Shown piece by piece: positions 1 to 5,676 of a stretch of DNA of 5,676 bases. The notes below the pieces were generated by a model that was not told the DNA's origin, searched no databases, and saw nothing but the letters and a program-made list of their open reading frames with translations. This DNA is from Bacteroidota bacterium. GTDB lineage: Bacteria > Bacteroidota > Bacteroidia > Bacteroidales > Prolixibacteraceae. Location: positions 1 to 5,676 of the forward strand of contig JAUYTA010000706.1 in NCBI GenBank assembly GCA_030695265.1, in the 5' to 3' direction. Position numbers and translations under genes: made by a program. The stretch's first letter is position 1. Every line of letters starts with the position of its first letter.

Positions 1-50
1 TGGAAGATACCGGCCATTTAAGAAAAATAGATGATTGCCGTTTGACTTAA
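1..50 (+). other. Possible 3' end of an upstream reading frame
   Basis: One + strand frame is open from the left edge and ends at a TAA at 48-50, giving a tail of about 15 residues (ending DDCRLT). It is too short to recognise or to prove coding. If it is the end of a real gene, the hairpin at 261-301 would be the nearest visible terminator, about 210 bases further on. It could equally be chance, since short open stretches are common. Confidence 0.2.
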
Positions 51-69
51 CTTGATTGTCTTTTGTAGC

Positions 70-149
70 AGTCAATTATTGTCATTCGTAGTCATTCTGT
101 TGTCATTTCAAGCCAACTTAATGACAACTTAATGACAATCAAATGACAA
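70..149. repeat. Symmetric cluster of TTGTCATT / AATGACAA boxes
   Basis: Left arm: AGTCAATT (70-77), TTGTCATT (79-86), TAGTCATT (89-96) and TTGTCATT (100-107), so GTCA recurs every 10-11 bases. Right arm: AATGACAA at 120-127, 131-138 and 142-149, exactly 11 bases apart, with ACTTAATGACA tandemly duplicated at 116-137. The arms mirror each other about position 113-114, with a 12-base centre. A weaker TTGTCTTT lies at 56-63. Helically phased boxes in both orientations suggest an array of protein-binding sites: a transposase end of the MuA/TnsB kind, or an operator for a dimerising regulator. TGTCA at 11-base steps also resembles the half-sites of PhoB/OmpR-family regulators. No intact gene nearby identifies the binder, so the function is unknown; the repeat structure itself is directly visible. 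Confidence 0.75.
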
Positions 150-260
150 TCGGCAAATTCAGGCATATTCGTACAACACAATAATTGAACAGATAGCATT
201 TTTCACACACGCTTTTTCATCCTTTTAACCGGGATACTTGTCTAAAACCAACCAACAAAT

Positions 261-301
261 TGCCAGCGAAGGGATAGATTTCCCTGAACTGGCATTTTTT
301 T
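261..301 (+). terminator. Intrinsic (rho-independent) terminator hairpin
   Basis: TGCCAG (261-266) pairs with CTGGCA (289-294), and AGGGA (270-274) pairs with TCCCT (281-285). A symmetric 3x3 internal loop separates the two stems, and the terminal loop is 6 bases. Seven T residues follow (295-301), which is the classic layout for termination on the + strand. Read on the minus strand, the hairpin is followed only by ATTTGTTGG, so it would be weak for glmS transcripts. No intact + gene lies directly upstream in the window. It may end a transcript that starts outside or a small RNA from 150-260, or it may be left over from a lost gene. Confidence 0.7.
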
Positions 302-302
302 G

Positions 303-702
303 AAATTTCAACTTGAAATATTGGCCGAAATAGAAACTGAGATTGAGGAAGATGAAGTTATCGAAGAATTGAAAAGTTCACCTTCCCAAATGGTGATTTA
401 TTGGTTGCCGAAATACAGCCATCCAATTTTCCACCAGTTCGGTAAAAGGGCAAAATCTGGATTCGGGTAGGCGCTCGTAATGCAGTAATCTGGTACGCGC
501 TTCAAAAAATGGACACATTTGTTGAACTGAGCATTGCCAAAGAAAAACCAGTTCCAGTATCCGCCATGCGTGAAATGAAGGTAATGTGTACCGTTACAAC
601 AGGGGCATTATCAGGGTTCAGAAAGAACTGGAAGAAAATGGGAATGGGAAGGCAATTTTTGATTTGAACCTGATCACCGCGTTTAAAGTAGTTGAACCCG
701 TT
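303..702 (+). pseudogene. Degraded AlbA_2 / HATPase_c_4 (Schlafen-like, 'RecG-like') gene remnant
   Basis: Two blocks are recognisable. Block 1 (377-487) reads NGDLLVAEIQPSNFPPVR, a TAA stop at 443-445 where the family usually has an aromatic residue, then KGKIWIRVGARNA. This is the end of an AlbA_2 domain (PPVRYKGxxWIRVG-type motif). Block 2 (548-702) reads PVPVSAMREMK, then after a one-base loss near 580-588, RYNRGIIRVQKELEENG and FDLNLITAFKVV. This fits the C-terminal part of an HATPase_c_4 domain (RGIxRvqxELxxNG...TAFxV). In intact relatives these motifs are separated by well over 200 residues; here only about 60 bases lie between them, so most of the middle is deleted. No start codon or N-terminal half is visible. 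A glutamate-rich stretch in another frame (303-376) may or may not belong to it. The end runs up against the glmS stop. Family members are common in mobile and defence-associated DNA. The family call is from remembered motifs, not from a search. Confidence 0.68.
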
Positions 703-707
703 CTATC

Positions 708-2546
708 TTACTCCACTGTAACACTCTTTGCCAGGTTTCTTGGTTGATCCACATCGCAGCCCCGCATTACAGCAATGTAATACGAGAACAGCTGTAAAGG
801 AATAATGGCAAGCAATGGCGAAACTGCCGGATGTGATTTTGGAATTTCGAACACGTCGTTTACCATGTTTTTAAGAACATCGTCGCCTTCAGTAACAACC
901 GCAATAATATTCCCTTTCCGGGCTTTTACTTCCTGAATGTTGCTCACAATTTTTTCGTAGTAATGATCTTTGGCCGCGACAACAATCACTGGGAGATTAT
1001 CGTCAACCAGGGCAATCGGGCCGTGTTTCATTTCACCGGCAGCATATCCTTCGGCGTGTATGTACGAAATCTCTTTCAATTTAAGAGCGCCTTCCAAGGC
1101 AACCGGGAAAAGATAACCCCTTCCCAGGTAAAGTGCATTTACAGAATCTTTGTATTTGGCTGCAATTTCTTTTATTGCCGGATGTTTTACCAGAATGGAT
1201 TTTAATTTTTCCGGAATTTCACTCAATTCTGAAATTAGCTGAAGATACAATTCAGGAGATATTTGCCCTTTTTCTTTGGCCAGTTTAAGTGCAAAAAGTG
1301 TGATTACTGTTACCTGCGCAGTAAATGCTTTGGTTGACGCAACACCGATTTCTACACCTGCATGGGTATAAACACCTGCATCGGTTTCGCGTGCAATGCT
1401 CGATCCTACCACGTTGCAAATACCCAGAATGGTTGCGCCTTTTTCCTTTGCCATGCGCAAAGCTGCAAGTGTATCGGCAGTTTCGCCGCTCTGGGTGATG
1501 GCGATTACAACATCATCGCTGCTCAGTATCGGGTTGCGGTAGCGAAATTCTGATGCATATTCAACTTCAACCGGAACGCGTGCATATTCTTCGATCAGGT
1601 ATTCGCCCACCAAAGCTGCGTGCCATGAAGTGCCGCAACCAATGATGATGATTCGTTTTGCTTTCAGGATTTTTGGAAAAACATCCATCAACCCACCCAA
1701 AACAATGTCTGAATGATCGGGCAAAATGCGTCCCCTAAAAGTATCTTCAATGGTTTTGGGCTGTTCGAAAATTTCTTTCAGCATAAAATGCTCAAAATCT
1801 CCTTTTTCGAGATCACCAATGCTCATGTCAACTTTTGTGATTTTGAAGGCAACCGGATTGTTCTCAAGGGTTTTCAGCGTGAGGCTATCTCTGGTAATGA
1901 TCGCCACATCGTGATCGTTCAGGTAAATTACGCTATCGGTATAATTTACGATCGGGGTTGCATCGGAAGCAATAAAATATTCGCTGCGGCCAATTCCGAT
2001 CACCAGCGGACTGCCCTTCCGGGCTGCTATCAACTGATCCTTTTCATTTTTACAGATTACCACAATGCCATAAGCGCCAACAACTTTCGAAAGTGCCAAC
2101 CTAACAGCAATTTCAGCATTCACCTCTTCAGCATTCCGGTAAAAATATTCAATCAGGTTTACCAGCACTTCAGTATCAGTATCCGATTGAAAAGTATAGT
2201 CTTTCTTAATTAAGTCCGATTTTAGTTCCGCATAATTTTCGATGATGCCATTGTGAACCAGCACAAAATCACCGTTCATTGAAGTATGAGGGTGTGCATT
2301 GCGGTCGTTGGGTTCTCCATGGGTGGCCCAGCGGGTATGGCCGATTCCGATGTGTCCGCTGATGTCTTCGGCAGAAACAAATTTTTCGAGATCGGCAACG
2401 CGCCCTTTGCATTTGAAAACTTTCAGTTCACTGTTAAAAATCGCCAGACCGGCAGAGTCGTAACCACGGTATTCGAGCCGTTGAAGCCCTTGAATCAGAA
2501 TGGGATAAACATTTTTATCGCCAATGTAACCAACAATTCCACACAT
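708..2546 (-). CDS. glmS: Glutamine--fructose-6-phosphate aminotransferase (isomerizing)
   Basis: This cytoplasmic enzyme converts fructose-6-phosphate and glutamine to glucosamine-6-phosphate and glutamate, the committed step to UDP-GlcNAc for peptidoglycan and LPS. The 612-residue product has the usual family length and is complete. The start is fixed by MCGIVGYIG: Cys2 becomes the N-terminal nucleophile of the class II glutaminase domain (about 1-220), which also shows HTRWATHGEPN (70-80) and HNGIIENY (98-105). Two SIS sugar-isomerase domains follow, with CGTS (304-307), SGETADT (353-359), STKAFTAQ (404-411), the KLKE segment ending at Glu492, and KHGP with His508. The C-terminus is QPRNLAKSVTVE, with Lys607 in the position of the conserved catalytic lysine. 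All key residues are present. It is the last gene of the unit, 33 bases after the DUF4270 gene. That gap is too short for a glmS-type ribozyme, so expression probably depends on the upstream promoter. No clear terminator follows the stop. Confidence 0.98.
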   Translation of the reverse strand: MCGIVGYIGDKNVYPILIQGLQRLEYRGYDSAGLAIFNSELKVFKCKGRVADLEKFVSAEDISGHIGIGHTRWATHGEPNDRNAHPHTSMNGDFVLVHNGIIENYAELKSDLIKKDYTFQSDTDTEVLVNLIEYFYRNAEEVNAEIAVRLALSKVVGAYGIVVICKNEKDQLIAARKGSPLVIGIGRSEYFIASDATPIVNYTDSVIYLNDHDVAIITRDSLTLKTLENNPVAFKITKVDMSIGDLEKGDFEHFMLKEIFEQPKTIEDTFRGRILPDHSDIVLGGLMDVFPKILKAKRIIIIGCGTSWHAALVGEYLIEEYARVPVEVEYASEFRYRNPILSSDDVVIAITQSGETADTLAALRMAKEKGATILGICNVVGSSIARETDAGVYTHAGVEIGVASTKAFTAQVTVITLFALKLAKEKGQISPELYLQLISELSEIPEKLKSILVKHPAIKEIAAKYKDSVNALYLGRGYLFPVALEGALKLKEISYIHAEGYAAGEMKHGPIALVDDNLPVIVVAAKDHYYEKIVSNIQEVKARKGNIIAVVTEGDDVLKNMVNDVFEIPKSHPAVSPLLAIIPLQLFSYYIAVMRGCDVDQPRNLAKSVTVE

Positions 2547-2579
2547 ACGATTATATGTTTAGATGATCGAAAATGGGGG

Positions 2580-3920
2580 CTAATTTATTTTTGAATAGGT
2601 AATTTCCAAACGGATACCTGTTTTGCTGTTTGCTCCTTTTAAAACTACCCTGCCGTAATTGGAATTTCTGTCGGCCATCGACAGGAAAAAACCAAAATTT
2701 TCCCTTAAATATCCAACGCCGTTTGGTTTTTTAGTAATCAATTCCTGCATGTGCTTGGCGATGTTAAAACGGTAAGTTCCGTCTTTTTTGTTATATACAC
2801 CACCAAAATATGCCTGCGAGAATGCAAGATCAGAAGGAAAATACAAGCTGTCTTTTTCATTAATTGCACTCAAAATCACCTGGTAAGGAGGCGTGTATTT
2901 TGCAGTGTCAGTATAGAACTGGTCAACCTGAAAGATCAGTTCGGCCTTGTTGATGGCGATATTGGCAGAATCTCTCCAGAAATTTAAATTTGGAATTAAT
3001 ATTCTACTGCCCAATCCTCCGGTAGTTTGTAAATAGATTAAACTATCCTGATTTGTTTTTTTATCGAGGTTGGCTGCAAATGCAGTATTTGTATAATCGT
3101 GACTAAAACGACCTACCCGCGCTGAATTTTCATTGATATTGTAATTGTAAAACAGTGAATCTTCTTCGCTGTTGTGGTAATGCATAATCATTCTTGATCC
3201 GCCTGCAAGCGTATAAATCCTCATAATAGCCCCACCCTGGTTCAAATCTCCTGCTTCAATGTACAAACCCTTAAAATATTCAAGAAAAAGATCATTCTTT
3301 GATAAAGTAAGCGAATCGGCAGCCCATAGCTTATTTATAAGTGAAGCGTTTAGCTTAATCGCAATTTCCTGAATAACAGTGTCTTTTGGTTTTGCTTTCG
3401 TCGATCCGTATAAGTTCGTTAACGAATCAAGCTTGAATTTAGGAACATAATTTACATCGGCCAGTACTTCGCCTTTCGAGATAGCTTTCAGGTTTACATC
3501 CTGCTCATACCTGGCATCGAACGATAGGTCTGATGCAAGCTCATAAACTTTCAATCGTTGCGGAGTGACCGCGTCACCGAAAAATTCCCTGTATAACAGG
3601 TATAGAACCAATGAATCGGGCTGTGCATTTTTCGATAAATCGGGATATCTGCTCAACCGGAACTGAACGGCAAAATCGGCAGTTGTTTTTCCGAAAACCG
3701 GGTCATTAAAAGTACCCAGCAGATTATAGGTAGTTTCATCTGTTCTTTGCTTCAAATCGGTAACGGTAAATGATTTAATAGTAGATTTATCAATTTCAGT
3801 CTTTTTTACTGAAACCAAATCACCTTTGTCCAATAAACCATAACCTGTTTTATTCAGTTCTTCCTTGCAACTCCAAAATATAAGTGACACCAATGCAAAT
3901 CCGACCACGAATTTGTACAT
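2580..3920 (-). CDS. DUF4270 family outer-membrane lipoprotein
   Basis: Function is unknown; DUF4270 proteins are Bacteroidetes-specific envelope lipoproteins. From the ATG at 3920 the product has 446 residues. Residues 1-18 form a lipoprotein signal (one Lys, a hydrophobic core, then LIFWSC) with the lipidated Cys at 18. The residues after it, KEE, match the charged Lys/Asp/Glu export signal known from Bacteroidetes surface lipoproteins, so surface exposure is likely. The rest is soluble and beta-rich, with family hallmarks: GTFNDPVFGKTTADF (69-83), PDSLVLYL (101-108), YLQTTGGLGSRILIP (296-310) and INKAEL (323-328). The frame is open upstream to a TTG at 3944 and a GTG at 3941, which would add 7-8 residues (KKELSV) and a more basic n-region. 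I prefer the ATG, but the start is not settled. It lies between the GT5-like gene and glmS on the same strand, so co-transcription is likely. No enzymatic motif was seen. Confidence 0.88.
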   Translation of the reverse strand: MYKFVVGFALVSLIFWSCKEELNKTGYGLLDKGDLVSVKKTEIDKSTIKSFTVTDLKQRTDETTYNLLGTFNDPVFGKTTADFAVQFRLSRYPDLSKNAQPDSLVLYLLYREFFGDAVTPQRLKVYELASDLSFDARYEQDVNLKAISKGEVLADVNYVPKFKLDSLTNLYGSTKAKPKDTVIQEIAIKLNASLINKLWAADSLTLSKNDLFLEYFKGLYIEAGDLNQGGAIMRIYTLAGGSRMIMHYHNSEEDSLFYNYNINENSARVGRFSHDYTNTAFAANLDKKTNQDSLIYLQTTGGLGSRILIPNLNFWRDSANIAINKAELIFQVDQFYTDTAKYTPPYQVILSAINEKDSLYFPSDLAFSQAYFGGVYNKKDGTYRFNIAKHMQELITKKPNGVGYLRENFGFFLSMADRNSNYGRVVLKGANSKTGIRLEITYSKIN

Positions 3921-3977
3921 TACGCTGAGTTCTTTTTTCACCAATTAATATGTTTTAAATTTATTTAACCTATTATC

Positions 3978-4781
3978 TTACAACATCTTATCATACAAAT
4001 CATTGTAAGCATCAATATAGGTATGTTCAGGTTGGTAATCTAAAAATAATTTTTCCGACGATTGTATGTATTCTGTTAATTCACTGTTAATTTTCGGGCT
4101 TCCCTGAATAACAGCATCAGCATACTGAATCGCCATCTTGCTTAAGTTTACATAGCTTGGCTCGTCAACAAGTTCTGTATCTTCGCTAATTATATTGCTC
4201 ATCTTTAGCTTATTCCTGAAATTTACATCCAACGACTTTTTAAAGTCATCATGAAAAACAGAATAAACCACTTTCGATTTTACAAACAATGGATTGTCGT
4301 TGTAAGCCTTTTTGATGTAGAGGGGCACCAGGGAAGTCAACCATCCGCTGCAATGAATTAAATCCGGAGCCCAACGCAGTTTTACAACAGTTTCAAGTAC
4401 TCCACGTGCATAGAAAATGGCTCTTTCGTCGTTATCGGCGAACTCATTTCCCTTTGAATCTTTCAAAACTTGTTTGCGCTGAAAATAATCTTCATTATCT
4501 ATAAAATAAACCTGCATCCGGGCTGACTGAATAGAGGCCACTTTGATTATCAACGGGTGGTCGGTATCATCAATGATCAGGTTCATCCCCGACAGGCGGA
4601 TTACTTCATGCAATTGATTACGACGTTCATTCACACTACCATATCTAGGCATAAAAGTCCGGATTTCCTTTCCTCTCTCCTGAATTCCCTGTGGAAGGAA
4701 CCTGGATTTTTTTGACATTTCTGTCTCGGGAAGATAAGGGGTAATTTCTGATGAAATAAATAAGACTTTCTTCTTTTCCAT
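3978..4781 (-). CDS. Short glycogen/starch synthase-like protein (GT5 N-terminal domain only)
   Basis: The 267 residues cover only the N-terminal Rossmann half (Glyco_transf_5) of a glycogen synthase; full enzymes have about 470-500 residues with a second, nucleotide-sugar-binding half. Family signs: KVLFISSEITPY (5-16), LPQGIQERGKEIRTFMPRYG (29-48), and DNDERAIFYARGVLE (116-130), which parallels DNxxRFxxFsraalE. Two hallmark motifs are lost. The KTGGL glycine loop after SExxP reads PETEM (18-22), and the HxHDWH segment reads HCSGWL (143-148), with Ser145 where the conserved His is expected and Gly146 for the Asp. Normal glucan synthesis is therefore unlikely. The frame is clean and ends in a normal stop, so this is not a recent truncation. 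It is cytoplasmic, with no signal peptide. It heads the minus-strand unit with DUF4270 and glmS, behind a strong predicted promoter. Automatic annotation as 'glycogen synthase' would overstate its function; a binding, sensory or scaffold role is possible but unproven. Confidence 0.88.
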   Translation of the reverse strand: MEKKKVLFISSEITPYLPETEMSKKSRFLPQGIQERGKEIRTFMPRYGSVNERRNQLHEVIRLSGMNLIIDDTDHPLIIKVASIQSARMQVYFIDNEDYFQRKQVLKDSKGNEFADNDERAIFYARGVLETVVKLRWAPDLIHCSGWLTSLVPLYIKKAYNDNPLFVKSKVVYSVFHDDFKKSLDVNFRNKLKMSNIISEDTELVDEPSYVNLSKMAIQYADAVIQGSPKINSELTEYIQSSEKLFLDYQPEHTYIDAYNDLYDKML

Positions 4782-4804
4782 TTAATTGCCTGAGTTTAAT
4801 TGTG

Positions 4805-4834
4805 CAAAATTAGTAAAATATCGGCAATATTCAA
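4805..4834 (-). promoter_or_regulatory. Promoter for the GT5-like / DUF4270 / glmS unit
   Basis: On the minus strand a TTG (complement of 4832-4834) is followed after exactly 19 bases by TAATTTTG (complement of 4805-4812), a full match to the Bacteroidetes -7 element TAnnTTTG with its usual spacing to the -33 TTG. Transcription would start near 4798, giving a leader of about 17 bases before the ATG at 4781. No Shine-Dalgarno sequence is present, as is usual in this phylum. The consensus is established knowledge; the site itself is a prediction. Confidence 0.7.
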
Positions 4835-4879
4835 TTCCAGCAGGTTACAGAGGTCTTAAAAAAGCTTAACAAGTTAGGA

Positions 4880-4906
4880 TTGGTGTTAATTTATTTATTT
4901 ACTTTG
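4880..4906 (+). promoter_or_regulatory. Probable panC promoter
   Basis: TTACTTTG (4899-4906), followed by CACC, resembles the -7 element TAnnTTTG with one mismatch. A TTG at 4880-4882 lies 16 bases upstream, somewhat closer than usual. The start of transcription would fall near 4912, with a leader of about 16 bases before the panC ATG. It is weaker than the divergent promoter on the other strand. The two share one intergenic region of 146 bases, which holds no other visible structure. Confidence 0.5.
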
Positions 4907-4927
4907 CACCCTCATTTTTAATCCAAA

Positions 4928-5676
4928 ATGCAGATAGTAAAGCATATAAACGAACTTCAGGCAATACTGGACAATAAACGGCAAGAGGGATTGAGCATAG
5001 GTTTTGTTCCCACTATGGGTGCATTGCATGCTGGTCATCTTTCATTGGTTGAGAAGGCTGGACAGCAGTCCGGGTTCGTGGTAGTGAGTATTTTTGTTAA
5101 TCCCACACAGTTTAACGACAAAAGTGATCTGGAAAGATATCCACGCGATCTTCAGAAAGATGTTAATTTATTGGAACCGACATCCTGTCAGTTGATTTTT
5201 GCTCCTGAAGCCGATGAAATTTATCCTGAACCTGATACCCGGCAATTCAATTTTGGGAATCTCGAACAGGTGATGGAAGGCAAATTCAGACCCGGACATT
5301 TTAACGGAGTGGCACAGGTGGTAAGCCATTTATTCGAAATCGTTCAACCCGACAAAGCATTTTTCGGATTGAAAGACTTTCAGCAACTGGCGATTATCAA
5401 CGAAATGGTCAGAAAACTGGAACTTCCGGTTGAGATTGTGCCCTGCCCTATTATTCGTGAAACCGATGGACTGGCCATGAGTTCGCGCAACATGCTGCTC
5501 GGCAACGAACAACGACAGAACGCAGTGCTAATTTCGGTCACATTGTTTGAAGCGACAAACAAAACCGGAGAATTAAACGTAGAAGAACTCACCAATTGGG
5601 TAATTAACCATATCAACGAAAACGAATATCTGAACACAGAGTACTTCGAAATTGTTAATTCAAATACGCTTCAGCC
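4928..5676 (+). CDS. panC: Pantothenate synthetase (pantoate--beta-alanine ligase), 3' end cut by window
   Basis: This cytoplasmic enzyme joins pantoate and beta-alanine using ATP (through a pantoyl-adenylate) to make pantothenate, the precursor of coenzyme A. The frame is open from the ATG at 4928 to the window edge, giving 249 codons of the roughly 280 expected. Motifs in order: VPTMGALHAGHLSL (23-36), with the HxGH nucleotide-binding signature; FVNPTQFN (56-63); EGKFRPGHFNG (118-128), of the substrate pocket; FFGLKDFQQLAII, the family's FGxKDxQQ segment; and DGLAMSSRN, the KMSKS-like loop. All are in the expected order and spacing, so the gene appears functional. The ATG is favoured because residues 1-5 (MQIVK) begin the usual first beta strand and the predicted promoter lies just upstream. 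It is transcribed divergently from the GT5-like gene. Other pantothenate genes such as panD may follow outside the window. Confidence 0.97.
   Translation, partial: MQIVKHINELQAILDNKRQEGLSIGFVPTMGALHAGHLSLVEKAGQQSGFVVVSIFVNPTQFNDKSDLERYPRDLQKDVNLLEPTSCQLIFAPEADEIYPEPDTRQFNFGNLEQVMEGKFRPGHFNGVAQVVSHLFEIVQPDKAFFGLKDFQQLAIINEMVRKLELPVEIVPCPIIRETDGLAMSSRNMLLGNEQRQNAVLISVTLFEATNKTGELNVEELTNWVINHINENEYLNTEYFEIVNSNTLQ

Noticed and set aside
70..149. A CRISPR array or replication-origin iterons
   Set aside because: Units are 8-11 bases with no spacer-length unique sequence and they occur in both orientations; there are no cas genes, DnaA boxes or rep gene.
241..303. A coding start for the pseudogene through 241-300 (SKTNQQIASEGIDFPELAFF)
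   Set aside because: There is no ATG, and the same bases form a precise terminator hairpin with a T tract, which explains their pattern better; coding here cannot be excluded if a T was lost.
1713..2213. A 166-codon + strand open frame opposite glmS
   Set aside because: It lies wholly antisense to a well-conserved glmS; composition is Cys/Phe/Asn-rich and no domain is recognisable.
2547..2579. A glmS ribozyme or riboswitch upstream of glmS
   Set aside because: The gap is only 33 bases and unstructured, far shorter than the ribozyme, and that class is known mainly from Firmicutes.
2286..2594. A 102-codon + strand open frame over the glmS start
   Set aside because: It is the antisense shadow of the GATase domain with no independent coding sign.
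3978..4781. Calling this gene a functional glgA or a truncated pseudogene
   Set aside because: The catalytic signatures are absent, which argues against active glgA; the clean frame, promoter and operon partners argue against recent truncation.
5330..5637. Two short minus-strand open frames inside panC
   Set aside because: Both are opposite conserved PanC motifs and overlap each other, so they are shadows.

Overview
This window looks like chromosomal DNA from a member of the Bacteroidetes (Bacteroidota). The support is the neighbourhood glmS / DUF4270 lipoprotein / short glycogen-synthase-like protein / divergent panC, two intergenic promoters of the Bacteroidetes TTG-N-TAnnTTTG type, start codons without a Shine-Dalgarno sequence, and a lipoprotein signal followed by Lys-Glu-Glu. 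A Bacteroidales/Marinilabiliales-type organism fits, but the order is inference.

Layout. Positions 1-707 hold no intact gene. They contain the possible tail of an upstream reading frame (1-50), a symmetric cluster of TTGTCATT/AATGACAA boxes at helical spacing (70-149), a well-formed intrinsic terminator on the + strand (261-301), and a broken + strand gene remnant (about 303-702). I read the remnant as pieces of an AlbA_2/HATPase_c_4 (Schlafen/'RecG-like', COG2865-type) protein. It has an in-frame stop, a frameshift and a large internal deletion, and it abuts the 3' end of glmS. This part looks like accessory DNA in decay.

Positions 708-4781 are one minus-strand transcription unit read from right to left: a short GT5 glycogen/starch-synthase-like protein, a DUF4270 outer-membrane lipoprotein, and glmS (glucosamine-6-phosphate synthase). 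The gaps are short, and a strong predicted promoter lies just upstream of the first gene. GlmS supplies glucosamine-6-phosphate for peptidoglycan and LPS. DUF4270 is predicted to sit on the outer membrane. The GT5-like protein has only the N-terminal Rossmann half and has lost the family's glucan-synthesis motifs. The three may therefore link cell-envelope sugar supply with a surface function and a non-canonical, perhaps sensory, glycosyltransferase-like protein. That link is inference.

Positions 4782-4927 are a divergent promoter region. From 4928 to the right edge runs panC (pantothenate synthetase, coenzyme A pathway), cut by the window end. I found no RNA gene, CRISPR array or intact mobile element. 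The best leads for something undescribed are the degenerate GT5-like protein with DUF4270 beside glmS, and the phased inverted-repeat cluster next to the decayed AlbA_2 gene.
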